DNA of 64,000 bases. Source: Enterobacter sp. BIGb0383. Its GTDB lineage: Bacteria; Pseudomonadota; Gammaproteobacteria; Enterobacterales; Enterobacteriaceae. The notes beneath the pieces were generated by a model. The model was not told where the DNA came from. It saw nothing but the letters and a program-made list of their open reading frames with translations, and searched no databases. Shown one piece after another: positions 25,803 to 35,311 of this stretch. Positions within the stretch are counted from its first letter, which is position 1. The number at the start of each line of letters is the position of its first letter. Location: positions 236,929 to 300,928 of the forward strand of contig NZ_RJKQ01000004.1 in assembly GCF_003751845.1 (NCBI RefSeq), read 5' to 3'. The position numbers and the translations under genes were made by a program.

Positions 25803-27482
25803 CTACTGCGGATACGGCACCCAGTCGCCGCCGTTCAGGCGCACATAGGGTTTACCCTGGTACTGGATCACCACCGCGTTGGCGTTCTCCGATACCGGAG
25901 CCGTCTGCGGCAGGCCCGAGGCCAGCTGTTCCCAGTTCACGTTGTCTTCGACAAACAGCTTGCCGTCCACCGCGCGCAGCACCAGCTCAGAGATAGCGAG
26001 GAAGCTGCTGGGCTGGGCGATCTCAATGGCTGCGCCCTGATGCGGCGCTTTCATGCCGAAGAATTTCACCGCGGCCGGAACGTTAGTAATCGACGGGCTG
26101 GGGATATCGCGCAGGCCGGAAACCTGCATTTTATCGCCCTGCAGCGCCGCGCCGTGTTCCGGTACCAGCACGACCATCACTTTACGCCCGGATTTCTCAA
26201 GGCTGGTAAAGAAGCCGTCCAGCTCATCAAACATCTTCTGTGCCCGGACTTTGTAGTCGGCCGTTTTGCTGACGCCCGGGAAGTGGTTACCGTCGTGCAG
26301 CGGCAGCATATTAAAGAAGGTGGCGCTGCGCGGGTTTTTCTGGCGCTCTTCCGACTCCAGCCAGCGGTTCAGCACCGCCGTATCGTCATACACCGGAGAA
26401 CCGTCGAAGGAGAGCAGGGAAACCGGCAGGCCGGCCTGGTTCATCAGCGGGCTTTGCATTCCGCCGTTGTTACGCACTTCGTCGAGGAAGCCGCCGAAAA
26501 TACCGTTGTGATCCATCATCAGATGCTGGTCGAAGCCCAGTTTGCTGAGGTTATCAAACAGGTAGCACTGATTGCTGGCCGGCTGGTAGAGATTGGTATG
26601 CGACGGCTGGCCGCAGCTGGCGCGTAGCAGACGAATTGCCGCCGGACCGCTGTAAGAGGTTCCGCCGTTGAACTGCTTAAAGACGATATCAAAATGGGAC
26701 CACAGCGGGTGCGACATCAGGCCAGCGGCTTCGATATCCGCCCAGGAGAGAGAGCAGATGTTGATCACCAGCAGCTCGAACGGCTGGGCATCCTCCGGTA
26801 GCTGCGTCGGGAAGCGGGTCTGGCGCTTCTCTTCGGCGGTGTAGAAGCTGGTCAGCCAGGCATTCAGGTTGGCCGTGGTTGGTGGTGCTGTCTGCGCAGG
26901 AATATCGCCGACGACCGGCGTCGCGCCCGCCGCCGCGACGGTCGGGGCCGCCGTAGCACCGGTGGTGGTGACGGTACTGGTCGGCTGACCGGCGGGCCAC
27001 AGGGAAAATACCGGCCCGGTGATGGTCAGGACGTTAAGCCAGACCATGATTGCCACTACGAATACCGTCACCCGGATCCACTGGGAGAGGAACAGCCAGG
27101 CGACCAGCAGGACGAAGACCGCCCCAAGCATCTGCCAGTTAATAAAGCGAGTGACCAGATCGACCAGGTAATCGGTGCTGAAAGCCGCGACCTGCGACCC
27201 CTGGCTCATCAGGCTTTGCGGTCCCGGCAGCCAGGTGTCGTGCCAGAACAGCCCGAAGCCAATCGGAATGGCTATCCAGTGGCGCAGGCGATGCAGGGAG
27301 AGCCGGGGGAGCGGCACCAGCAGGAACGCCATAAACACCAGGTTCAGCATCGGATGGAAATTGAGGTAGCCCGCCCACAGCAGGCCGAACTTCACCAGGA
27401 AGTAAAAGTTCCAGCCGGAAAGACCTCGCCAGTATTGCCAGAGCGGAGACGGTTTTGCAGGGATTTTGGTCTGATTAGTCAT
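25803..27482 (-). CDS. bcsG: Cellulose phosphoethanolamine transferase BcsG
   Basis: Inner-membrane enzyme that transfers phosphoethanolamine from phospholipid to cellulose. At 559 residues it equals E. coli BcsG. After several N-terminal membrane helices (to about residue 160) and a Pro/Thr/Ala-rich linker comes the periplasmic alkaline-phosphatase-like domain. The catalytic residues fall at the same numbers as in E. coli: Cys243 in NICSLS, nucleophile Ser278 in GTSYSG, Glu442 and His443 in PEHGAA. ATG 27482 overlaps the bcsF end by eight bases; the upstream extension is unsupported. It is last in bcsEFG, transcribed away from bcsRQABZC. Confidence 0.97.
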   Translation of the reverse strand: MTNQTKIPAKPSPLWQYWRGLSGWNFYFLVKFGLLWAGYLNFHPMLNLVFMAFLLVPLPRLSLHRLRHWIAIPIGFGLFWHDTWLPGPQSLMSQGSQVAAFSTDYLVDLVTRFINWQMLGAVFVLLVAWLFLSQWIRVTVFVVAIMVWLNVLTITGPVFSLWPAGQPTSTVTTTGATAAPTVAAAGATPVVGDIPAQTAPPTTANLNAWLTSFYTAEEKRQTRFPTQLPEDAQPFELLVINICSLSWADIEAAGLMSHPLWSHFDIVFKQFNGGTSYSGPAAIRLLRASCGQPSHTNLYQPASNQCYLFDNLSKLGFDQHLMMDHNGIFGGFLDEVRNNGGMQSPLMNQAGLPVSLLSFDGSPVYDDTAVLNRWLESEERQKNPRSATFFNMLPLHDGNHFPGVSKTADYKVRAQKMFDELDGFFTSLEKSGRKVMVVLVPEHGAALQGDKMQVSGLRDIPSPSITNVPAAVKFFGMKAPHQGAAIEIAQPSSFLAISELVLRAVDGKLFVEDNVNWEQLASGLPQTAPVSENANAVVIQYQGKPYVRLNGGDWVPYPQ

Positions 27483-27672
27483 GTTTTGGGTCTGCCTTGA
27501 CAAGCGGGGCGCGGCGGAGCGTTCCGGCCGGTTTGACGTAACGAGGTTTGAGCAGCAGCAAGCGGGCCACCATTTTAATTCGGCCCATATGATGGCGCAT
27601 CACGTAACCCAGCGGGATGAAAATCAGCGCGCACAGCACAACGAGCTGGAGAATATCGCTTATCGACATCAT
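27475..27672 (-). CDS. bcsF: Cellulose biosynthesis membrane peptide BcsF
   Basis: A 65-residue inner-membrane peptide with one helix (ILQLVVLCALIFIPLGYVM) and a basic cytoplasmic tail ending in KPRYVKPAGTLRR, as in E. coli BcsF. It recruits BcsE to the synthase complex and is needed for phosphoethanolamine modification. It starts with ATGA overlapping the bcsE stop and runs into bcsG. Confidence 0.95.
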   Translation of the reverse strand: MMSISDILQLVVLCALIFIPLGYVMRHHMGRIKMVARLLLLKPRYVKPAGTLRRAPLVKADPKHD

Positions 27673-29228
27673 GAGGTCTGCTCCGTGGCATCGCTGAATA
27701 ACCGGTGGGGCGTCGGAATGCGGCGCCAGCTGCGTCCATCATGCTCGGCGTTGAGTACCGGCGTGTCCGAGGCGGCAACGGCCAGCGGTTTGGCCCAGTG
27801 TTCCGGCGCAACGCTGCGCATTTGCACGAGTTCTGCGGCGATCTGGTTATCTTCGAACCACACCATCCGGTTAGAGAAAATATCGCCGGTCGGCAGCGGG
27901 AAAATATGGTTCAGGGCGGTATCGAGGTCGTTCACCCGGCAGAAGGAGAGGAACAGGACCAGCCGGTTATCGCCGATGGTCATAATATCGCCCACGCGAT
28001 TTGGCCGACACAGCGTCAGGGCCTGCTCGATACGGATACCGGGCACCGGACGCAGGGCGACCATCACGCCTCTGCCGTTATCCGTCAGCAGGGGGTTATT
28101 GAGCATATTGCCGACCGCATCGCAGAAGTGGTCCCACTTCTGGAAGCCGCGCAGCTTCAGCGGCTGGGTCATGGTCAGCAGGGTCGTGATATCTTCCGGG
28201 ACAAGGCGCGTAAACTGCTGTCCCTGAACGCTTTCCAGCAGAGTCAGGCAGCGGGAGAGCGGCGCGTTCCACGGGATAACCATATTGGCTCCGCAGCCTA
28301 ATAGCAGGCGCTCGTCGGTGGCGCGCAGGCAGGCCTGATTTTCCCGGACCACGATTTTCAGGGCGGTGCCACGCTGGCGTCGCAGGGTATGCAGGATACG
28401 GGCGAGCGGTTCAATCTGGTTATTTTGCGTCACCGAGAAGATAAGCGTTGCCGCCTGGGCGGTGCGTGCCACATTGAACAAGGCTTCGTTGGTATCAAAC
28501 AGCGACCAGTGTTCGGACAGGGCCGGTGCCCCTTCCAGGACGGTAATATGGCTCAGAATGGTTTTTTCATCGCTGCGCGGCTGGATGCTTGCCTCTTCAC
28601 GTGGCGCTAATTGCCAGCCCTTCTCTTTATGCTCAACAATAAGCTGCTGGCGTGCGCTGACGCCTTTTTCATTACACCAGAAGGCAATGTCAAAAAGATG
28701 GGTGTCATTTTCGTAGCGCAAACTCGCCAGGCCAAAGAGAGAGCGAAATTCGTTCATGAGCAGCGAATGCTGACGGTCATTATTGTTACCGTGGTTGATA
28801 ATTAACAGTGTGCAATTGTGATATTTAGCCCAGTTCCTTGATTTCGCCAGCCACAACCGCATATTTTCTGCGGATATATTTTTCCACGCCTGCTGAGGAG
28901 ACAGCAGGATAAGCAGATGGCGATCGGGATCTAATGAACAGAGTAAATCACGGCGCATAAAGTGTAGACTGTTTTCCCGATCCGGCATGGAAAAAAGGCG
29001 CACGCTTTCCGGACCGCCTTCGCCCTCTAATCGCATGATTTTTTGCGGATCTTCACCCAGACAGATCGCCGCGACCTGCGCGTCCTTGTCCTGAGCGGAC
29101 AGGGTCTGATTTGCCAGACTGATGGCATCTTCACGGCGATCGGTATTAATCCACCAGACGCCGCCGGTGGGCATTTGGCGCAGTTCATCCCATAACGAGT
29201 GAATGCCAATAGAATATACAGGGTCCAC
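27669..29228 (-). CDS. bcsE: c-di-GMP-binding regulator BcsE
   Basis: Cytoplasmic regulator of the type II synthase, 519 residues. The GIL region keeps both c-di-GMP-binding motifs: RATD near residue 302 and an RxGD motif (RVGD) near 412, corresponding to RATD and RPGD of E. coli BcsE. A degenerate receiver/NTPase-like region forms the N-terminal part. The start is a GTG at 29228 with GAGGGA upstream. It is first in bcsEFG and divergent from bcsR across a 174-base spacer. Confidence 0.95.
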   Translation of the reverse strand: MDPVYSIGIHSLWDELRQMPTGGVWWINTDRREDAISLANQTLSAQDKDAQVAAICLGEDPQKIMRLEGEGGPESVRLFSMPDRENSLHFMRRDLLCSLDPDRHLLILLSPQQAWKNISAENMRLWLAKSRNWAKYHNCTLLIINHGNNNDRQHSLLMNEFRSLFGLASLRYENDTHLFDIAFWCNEKGVSARQQLIVEHKEKGWQLAPREEASIQPRSDEKTILSHITVLEGAPALSEHWSLFDTNEALFNVARTAQAATLIFSVTQNNQIEPLARILHTLRRQRGTALKIVVRENQACLRATDERLLLGCGANMVIPWNAPLSRCLTLLESVQGQQFTRLVPEDITTLLTMTQPLKLRGFQKWDHFCDAVGNMLNNPLLTDNGRGVMVALRPVPGIRIEQALTLCRPNRVGDIMTIGDNRLVLFLSFCRVNDLDTALNHIFPLPTGDIFSNRMVWFEDNQIAAELVQMRSVAPEHWAKPLAVAASDTPVLNAEHDGRSWRRIPTPHRLFSDATEQTS

Positions 29229-29402
29229 GGTGTCCCTCTTGAGGCTAATTTATCTCTGTATTAGTTTACTAGCGAAAGCCTGGAAATAAACCTAACATTG
29301 AAATTAAAGAACATCAGATTTAGCATGTAAATCTATTTTCGTTAGCAGGATGCCATGCTGAGTCTGCGTTAGCGTTTTTTTATCCAAAGGGATGAGCTTT
29401 CC
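29229..29402. promoter_or_regulatory. Divergent spacer between bcsE and bcsR
   Basis: AT-rich 174-base region that must contain the promoters of bcsEFG (minus) and bcsRQABZC (plus). The bcsR ribosome site is AAAGGGATGAG shortly before ATG 29403. I see no clear promoter hexamers or operator palindrome. Confidence 0.5.
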
Positions 29403-29591
29403 ATGTCTAATGAACAACCGGTCTCCCAGTCTGGCTCAGCCCCTGGTTATACCTTTCAGAACGATTTTCTGGCGTTAAGCCGCGCGTTTTCTTTGCCTGA
29501 AATAGATTACACCGATATATCGCAACAAGAACAACTGGCGGCTGCGCTGAAACGCTGGCCGCTGCTGGCCGAATTAGCCCAACAGAAATAA
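29403..29591 (+). CDS. bcsR: Cellulose biosynthesis protein BcsR
   Basis: Small protein of 62 residues matching E. coli BcsR: GYTFQNDFLALSRAFSLP near the middle and the conserved C-terminus REQLAAALKRWPLLAE (here QQEQLAAALKRWPLLAE). It forms a complex with BcsQ and is required for type II cellulose secretion. It is the first gene of the type II operon, 11 bases before bcsQ. Confidence 0.95.
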   Translation: MSNEQPVSQSGSAPGYTFQNDFLALSRAFSLPEIDYTDISQQEQLAAALKRWPLLAELAQQK

Positions 29592-29602
29592 GGGAATCAC
29601 CG

Positions 29603-30349
29603 ATGGCCATTCTGGGATTACAAGGCGTGCGCGGCGGTGTGGGAACCACATCGATTGCGTCAGCGCTGGCCCGGTCATTACAGGTGCTGGGAGAATCCGT
29701 CCTGGTGGTGGACGCCTGCCCGGATAATTTGCTGCGCATGTCATTTAACGTTGATTTCACCCGTACGGAAGGCTGGGCGCGGGCGATGCTCGATGGTCAT
29801 GACTGGCAGGATGCCGGGCTGCGCTATACCAGCCAGCTGGATGTGCTGCCTTTTGGTCAACTCTCCGCTGCGGAACGGGAAAATGTGCTGCCGCTCTCGC
29901 CGGAGGCGGTGGGGCAGATGGTTGCGGCCCTCGGGGAACAGCAGCGTTACTCGTGGATTATTATCGATCTGCCGCACGGGGCAACGCCCTGGAGTCGGCC
30001 GCTGATCGCTGCCTGCGATACGATTCTGGCGGTCGCTAACGTCGACGCCAACTGCCATATTCGCCTGCATCAGCAGGCGCTGCCCGCCAGCGCGTATCTG
30101 CTGATTAATGATTTACGTATCGGCAGCCAGATTCAGGACGACCTGTACCAGCTCTGGCTCCAGAGCCACCGTCGTCTGCTGCCGATGGCGATCCATCGGG
30201 ATGAGGCGCTGTCAGAATGCCTGGCCGCCAAGCAGCCGCTGGGTGAATACCGTGGCGATTCGCTGGCGGCGGAAGAGATCCTCACCCTGGCTAACTGGTG
30301 TCTGCTGCACTGCGCGGGGGAGAGTAAATCCGCCGGGAGCGCGGTATGA
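29603..30349 (+). CDS. bcsQ: BcsQ, MinD-like ATPase (type II operon)
   Basis: SIMIBI-class ATPase of 248 residues that with BcsR stabilises the synthase at the pole or inner membrane. The P-loop reads RGGVGTT at residues 10-16, lacking both lysines seen in the type I BcsQ (KGGVGKT); E. coli BcsQ has the same form, so this is not a mutation in this strain. VVVDACPDNLLR and IIIDLPHG follow. It overlaps bcsA by four bases. Confidence 0.96.
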   Translation: MAILGLQGVRGGVGTTSIASALARSLQVLGESVLVVDACPDNLLRMSFNVDFTRTEGWARAMLDGHDWQDAGLRYTSQLDVLPFGQLSAAERENVLPLSPEAVGQMVAALGEQQRYSWIIIDLPHGATPWSRPLIAACDTILAVANVDANCHIRLHQQALPASAYLLINDLRIGSQIQDDLYQLWLQSHRRLLPMAIHRDEALSECLAAKQPLGEYRGDSLAAEEILTLANWCLLHCAGESKSAGSAV

Positions 30350-32961
30350 GCCGCCTTGCGTCCTGGCTGCTTATTCCTCCGGTCAGCGAGCGCCTGAGCG
30401 TTCGCTATCGGGGCTATCGTCAGCACGGTGCGTCGGCATTTTCTGCCGCGCTGGGCTGTCTGTGGGCGATCCTCGCCTGGATGTTTATCCCGCTGGAACA
30501 CCCGCGCTGGCAGCGTATTCGCGCCGGACAGCATGAGTTCTTTCCCCATATCAATCCCCAGCGTCCGCGTCCGCTGGACCCGCTGCGTTACCTGATCCAG
30601 GGCCTGTGGCTGCTTGTCAGCACCGCGTCCGCGACCGCCGCCGTGCGTAAACCCCGTGAGCGTCGGTTGAATAAGCTGCGGGAACGCTATCATCACTGGC
30701 TGGAAACCCTGCCCGACCGCTTTAGCCAGCAGACGGGACATCTGGATAATCATAAAGAGCTCGGTCATCTGAGCCCCGCCGTCAGGCGCATTATCCTTGG
30801 CGTGATCGTCTTCTTCTCGCTGATTCTGGCGGTGGTCTGTATCACTCAGCCCTTTAACCCGCTGTCGCAGTTTATCTTCCTGATCCTGCTGTGGGGGATC
30901 GCGCTGCTGGTACGGCGTATTCCGGGGCGCTTCTCGGCCCTGATGCTGATCGTCTTGTCCCTGACCGTCTCCTGCCGCTATATCTGGTGGCGCTACACCT
31001 CGACGCTGAACTGGAACGATCCGGTAAGCCTGGTCTGCGGCCTGGTGCTGCTGTTCGCCGAAACCTACGCCTGGATTGTGCTGGTGCTGGGCTACTTCCA
31101 GGTCGCCTGGCCGCTGAATCGCCAGCCGGTACCGATGCCGAAAGACACCTCGACCTGGCCGAGCGTCGATATTTTCGTGCCGACCTATAACGAAGACCTG
31201 AACGTGGTGAAAAACACCATTTATGCGTCGCTGGGCATCGACTGGCCGAAGGACAAGCTGACCATCTGGATCCTCGATGACGGCGGGCGTGAGGCATTCC
31301 GCCAGTTTGCCGACGATGTCGGGGTTCGCTATATCGCACGTACCACCCATGAGCACGCCAAGGCGGGGAATATTAACAACGCCCTGAAGTACGCGACCGG
31401 CGAGTTTGTGTCGATATTCGACTGCGACCACGTCCCGACGCGCTCCTTCCTGCAGATGACCATGGGCTGGTTCCTGAAAGATAAAACCCTGGCGATGATG
31501 CAGACGCCGCACCACTTCTTCTCGCCCGATCCCTTCGAGCGAAATCTGGGCCGATTCCGAAAAACGCCGAACGAAGGCACGCTGTTCTATGGCCTGGTGC
31601 AGGACGGGAACGATATGTGGGATGCCACCTTCTTCTGCGGCTCCTGCGCGGTGATCCGCCGCAAGCCGCTGGATGAGATTGGCGGTATCGCCGTCGAAAC
31701 GGTGACCGAGGATGCCCATACCTCGCTGCGTCTCCACCGTCTCGGCTACTCGTCCGCCTATATGCGTATTCCGCAGGCGGCGGGCCTGGCGACGGAGAGC
31801 CTCTCGGCGCATATCGGCCAGCGTATCCGCTGGGCGCGAGGGATGGTGCAAATCTTCCGTCTCGACAACCCCCTGCTCGGCAAGGGGCTGAAGATGGCCC
31901 AGCGGCTATGCTACGTCAACGCCATGTTCCACTTCCTGTCGGGCATCCCGAGGCTGATCTTCCTCACCGCGCCGCTGGCGTTTTTACTGCTCCATGCCTA
32001 TATCATTTACGCTCCGGCGCTGATGATTGCGCTGTTCGTGCTGCCGCATATGGTCCACGCCAGTCTGACTAACTCGAAGATTCAGGGAAAATACCGCCAC
32101 TCCTTCTGGAGTGAGATCTACGAAACGGTGCTGGCCTGGTATATTGCGCCGCCGACCATGGTGGCGCTGATTAACCCGCATAAAGGCAAGTTTAACGTCA
32201 CCGCCAAAGGCGGGCTGGTTGAGGATGAGTATATCGACTGGGTGATCTCCCGGCCCTATATCTTCCTGGTCCTGCTTAACCTGGTGGGGGTTGCCGTCGG
32301 CGTCTGGCGCTACTTCTACGGCCCGGAAAACGAGATGCTGACGGTGATCGTCAGTATCGCGTGGGTGTTCTATAACCTGATTATTCTCGGCGGCGCGGTG
32401 GCGGTGTCGGTGGAAAGTAAACAGGTGCGTCGTGCGCATCGCGTTGAAATCTCGATGCCGGCGGCGGTGGCACGTGAAGACGGCCATCTCTTCTCCTGTA
32501 CCGTGCACGACTTCTCCGACGGCGGTCTGGGGGTCAAGATCCACGGCCAGTCGCAGGTGCTGGAAGGGCAGAAAGTCTCCCTGCTGCTTAAACGTGGGCA
32601 GCAGGAGTACGCCTTCCCGGCGCAGGTGGCCCGCGTGAACGGCAGCGAGCTGGGTCTGCAGCTGCTGCCGATGACCACCCGCCAGCATATCGATTTTGTG
32701 CAGTGTACGTTCGCCCGTGCGGATACATGGGCGCTTTGGCAGGACAGCTTCCCGGAAGATAAGCCTCTGGAAAGCCTGCTGGATATTCTGAAGCTGGGCT
32801 TCCGCGGCTATCGCCACCTTGCGGAATTTGCTCCGGCTTCTGTGAAAGTGATTTTCCGGTCACTCACCTCGCTGGTCTCCTGGGTTGTCTCGTTTATTCC
32901 TCGCCGTCCGGCGCGGGATAACGCAGAAACGCAGGCTGAACCGGCCATGGCTCAACGATGA
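30346..32961 (+). CDS. bcsA: Cellulose synthase catalytic subunit BcsA (type II operon)
   Basis: UDP-glucose-dependent cellulose synthase, 871 residues against 872 in E. coli. A long N-terminal extension absent from the type I BcsA precedes the membrane helices. Catalytic motifs are DIFVPTYNE near 275, DDG near 311, DCD near 358, FFCGS, TED near 453 and QRIRW near 491. The C-terminal PilZ domain has QVRRAHR near 692 and DFSDGG near 721, so c-di-GMP activation is expected. The start overlaps bcsQ (ATGA). Confidence 0.98.
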   Translation: MSRLASWLLIPPVSERLSVRYRGYRQHGASAFSAALGCLWAILAWMFIPLEHPRWQRIRAGQHEFFPHINPQRPRPLDPLRYLIQGLWLLVSTASATAAVRKPRERRLNKLRERYHHWLETLPDRFSQQTGHLDNHKELGHLSPAVRRIILGVIVFFSLILAVVCITQPFNPLSQFIFLILLWGIALLVRRIPGRFSALMLIVLSLTVSCRYIWWRYTSTLNWNDPVSLVCGLVLLFAETYAWIVLVLGYFQVAWPLNRQPVPMPKDTSTWPSVDIFVPTYNEDLNVVKNTIYASLGIDWPKDKLTIWILDDGGREAFRQFADDVGVRYIARTTHEHAKAGNINNALKYATGEFVSIFDCDHVPTRSFLQMTMGWFLKDKTLAMMQTPHHFFSPDPFERNLGRFRKTPNEGTLFYGLVQDGNDMWDATFFCGSCAVIRRKPLDEIGGIAVETVTEDAHTSLRLHRLGYSSAYMRIPQAAGLATESLSAHIGQRIRWARGMVQIFRLDNPLLGKGLKMAQRLCYVNAMFHFLSGIPRLIFLTAPLAFLLLHAYIIYAPALMIALFVLPHMVHASLTNSKIQGKYRHSFWSEIYETVLAWYIAPPTMVALINPHKGKFNVTAKGGLVEDEYIDWVISRPYIFLVLLNLVGVAVGVWRYFYGPENEMLTVIVSIAWVFYNLIILGGAVAVSVESKQVRRAHRVEISMPAAVAREDGHLFSCTVHDFSDGGLGVKIHGQSQVLEGQKVSLLLKRGQQEYAFPAQVARVNGSELGLQLLPMTTRQHIDFVQCTFARADTWALWQDSFPEDKPLESLLDILKLGFRGYRHLAEFAPASVKVIFRSLTSLVSWVVSFIPRRPARDNAETQAEPAMAQR

Positions 32962-32971
32962 TGATAACGCG

Positions 32972-35308
32972 ATGAAAACAAAACTTTCCTTGATTTGTGC
33001 AGTGGCGGTGGGGATGAGTGTATTACCTGCCTGGATGGCAAACGCAGCGCCGGCAGCCATGCAGGCGACGCCGACGCAAACGGAACCCGGGGCGATTGCG
33101 CCCGCCGAGACGCCGGTAGGGCAGGTTATGCCCGGCGTCACCGGGGCCAATGCGCCGATAGTGGCGTCCGGTGCTCCATCGCGTGATGTGAAGCTAACTT
33201 TTGCGCAGATCGCGCCGCCGCCGGGCAGCATGGTACTGCGTGGAGTGAACCCGGACGGCAGCGTGGAGTTTGGCATGCGCAGCGACGAAGTGGTGTCGAA
33301 GGCGCTGCTGAACCTCGAATATACGCCGTCGCCGTCGTTGCTGCCGGTGCAGTCCCAGCTGAAGGTCTATCTTAACGACGAGCTGATGGGCGTGCTGCCG
33401 GTGACCAAAGAGCAGCTGGGTAAGAAAACCTTCGCCCAGCTGCCTATCGACCCGCTCTATATTTCGGATTTTAACCGTGTCCGGCTGGAGTTTGTCGGCC
33501 ACTATCGCGACGTCTGCGAAAACCCGGCCAGCAGCACCCTGTGGCTGGACGTGGGCCGCAGCAGCGCCCTGGAGCTGACCTATCAGACGCTGGCGGTGAA
33601 AAACGATCTCTCCCACTTCCCGGTGCCGTTCTTTGACCCGCGTGATAACCGTCCCCTGACTCTGCCGGTGGTGTTTGCCGCCTCGCCGGACAGCGCGCAG
33701 CAGCAGGCAGCGGCCATCGTCGCGTCCTGGTTTGGCTCCCGCTCAGGCTGGCGCGGACAGAACTTCCCGGTGCTCTATAACAGCCTGCCGAATCGCCACG
33801 CGATGGTGTTCGCCACCAACGATAAACGCCCTGACTTCCTGCGTGACCACCCGGCGGTAACCGGACCGACCGTAGAGATGATGAACCACCCGAGCGACCC
33901 TTATGTGAAGCTGCTGGTGGTGATGGGCCGTGATGATAAGGATCTGCTCCAGGCGGCGAAAGGCATTGCCCAGGGCAATATCCTGTTCCGCGGCAGCAGC
34001 GTGGCGGTCGATGAGGTTAAGCCTCTGCTGGCTCGTCAGCCATACGATGCGCCTAACTGGGTGAGAACGGATCGCGCCGTCAACTTTGGCGAACTGAAGA
34101 ATTATGCCGAGCAGCTGCAGGCCACCGGCCTTCAGCCTTCAGCGATTAACCTGTCGCTGAATCTGCCGCCGGATCTCTATCTGCTGCGCACCAACGGGAT
34201 TGATATGAAACTCAATTACCGTTACACCGCGCCGCCGACCAAAGACAGTTCGCGGATGGATATCAGCCTGAACAATCAGTTCCTGCGCTCCTTTAGCCTG
34301 ACCGGCGGTCAGGAGACCAATCAGCTGCTGATGCGTCTGCCGGTGATCCAGGGTCTGCTTGATGGCAAAACCGACGTGGCGATCCCGGCTCTGCAGCTGG
34401 GCGCGGTTAACCAGCTGCGCTTCGACTTCCAGTATATGAACCCGCTTCCGGGCGGTACGATCGAAAACTGTATCACCTTCCAGTCGGTGCCGAATCGGGT
34501 GGTGATTGCCGATGATTCAACCATCGACTTCTCTAACTACTATCACTTCCTGGCGATGCCGGACCTGCGCGCCTTTGCTAACGCCGGTTTCCCGTTCAGC
34601 CGGATGGCAGACCTGTCTGAATCCATCGTCGTGATGCCTAAGACGCCGGACCAGACTCAGGTCAGCACGCTGCTGGAGGCGGTTGGTACCATCGGTGCCC
34701 AGACCGGTTTCCCGGCGATCAATCTGACCCTGACCGATGACGGCAGCCAGTTGCAGGGCAAAAACGCCGATATTATGGTGATTGGATCCATCCCGGATGC
34801 GCTGAAAGACGAGAAGCGTATCGATCTGCTGGTCGATGCCACCCGCAGCTGGGTGAAAACGCCGCAGCGGCACAACGATCTGCCGGACATTATGCTGGAC
34901 AGCAGCGACCGCCAGGCTAATGCGCAAACCGCCGTCTCCTCCTCCGGGGCAATGGCTGCAGTGATTGGCTTCCAGTCGCCGTTTGACGATCAGCGTAGCG
35001 TGGTGGCGCTGTTAGCCGACAGCCCGCGCGGGTATGAACTGCTGAATCAGGCCATGAACGACACCGGAAAACGGGCGGCGATGTTTGGCTCCGTCTCGGT
35101 GGTGCGTGAATCTGGCGTGAACAGCCTACGGGTTGGCGATACCTACTATGTCGGGCATCTGCCGTGGTTTGAGCGCGTCTGGTATGCGCTGTCGAATCAC
35201 CCGATCCTGCTGGCGGTGCTGGCCGCGCTGAGCGTGGTGCTGCTGGCCTGGGTACTGTGGCGTCTGCTGCGTATTCTGAGCCGTCGTCGTCTGGATCCTC
35301 ACGAGTAA
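32972..35308 (+). CDS. bcsB: Cellulose synthase periplasmic subunit BcsB (type II operon)
   Basis: Membrane-anchored periplasmic subunit, 778 residues (779 in E. coli). Signal peptide MKTKLSLICAVAVGMSVL to about ANA, then a proline-rich linker, carbohydrate-binding and flavodoxin-like domains, and a C-terminal membrane helix (ILLAVLAALSVVLLAWVLW). The frame opens at 32885 inside bcsA, but ATG 32972 gives the signal peptide and follows the bcsA stop by 10 bases. It ends three bases before bcsZ. Confidence 0.97.
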   Translation: MKTKLSLICAVAVGMSVLPAWMANAAPAAMQATPTQTEPGAIAPAETPVGQVMPGVTGANAPIVASGAPSRDVKLTFAQIAPPPGSMVLRGVNPDGSVEFGMRSDEVVSKALLNLEYTPSPSLLPVQSQLKVYLNDELMGVLPVTKEQLGKKTFAQLPIDPLYISDFNRVRLEFVGHYRDVCENPASSTLWLDVGRSSALELTYQTLAVKNDLSHFPVPFFDPRDNRPLTLPVVFAASPDSAQQQAAAIVASWFGSRSGWRGQNFPVLYNSLPNRHAMVFATNDKRPDFLRDHPAVTGPTVEMMNHPSDPYVKLLVVMGRDDKDLLQAAKGIAQGNILFRGSSVAVDEVKPLLARQPYDAPNWVRTDRAVNFGELKNYAEQLQATGLQPSAINLSLNLPPDLYLLRTNGIDMKLNYRYTAPPTKDSSRMDISLNNQFLRSFSLTGGQETNQLLMRLPVIQGLLDGKTDVAIPALQLGAVNQLRFDFQYMNPLPGGTIENCITFQSVPNRVVIADDSTIDFSNYYHFLAMPDLRAFANAGFPFSRMADLSESIVVMPKTPDQTQVSTLLEAVGTIGAQTGFPAINLTLTDDGSQLQGKNADIMVIGSIPDALKDEKRIDLLVDATRSWVKTPQRHNDLPDIMLDSSDRQANAQTAVSSSGAMAAVIGFQSPFDDQRSVVALLADSPRGYELLNQAMNDTGKRAAMFGSVSVVRESGVNSLRVGDTYYVGHLPWFERVWYALSNHPILLAVLAALSVVLLAWVLWRLLRILSRRRLDPHE

Positions 35309-35311
35309 TCG

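Noticed and set aside
30133-31851. 572-residue minus-strand frame across bcsQ and bcsA
   Set aside because: Antisense shadow of well-conserved cellulose genes, with no family resemblance or ribosome site.
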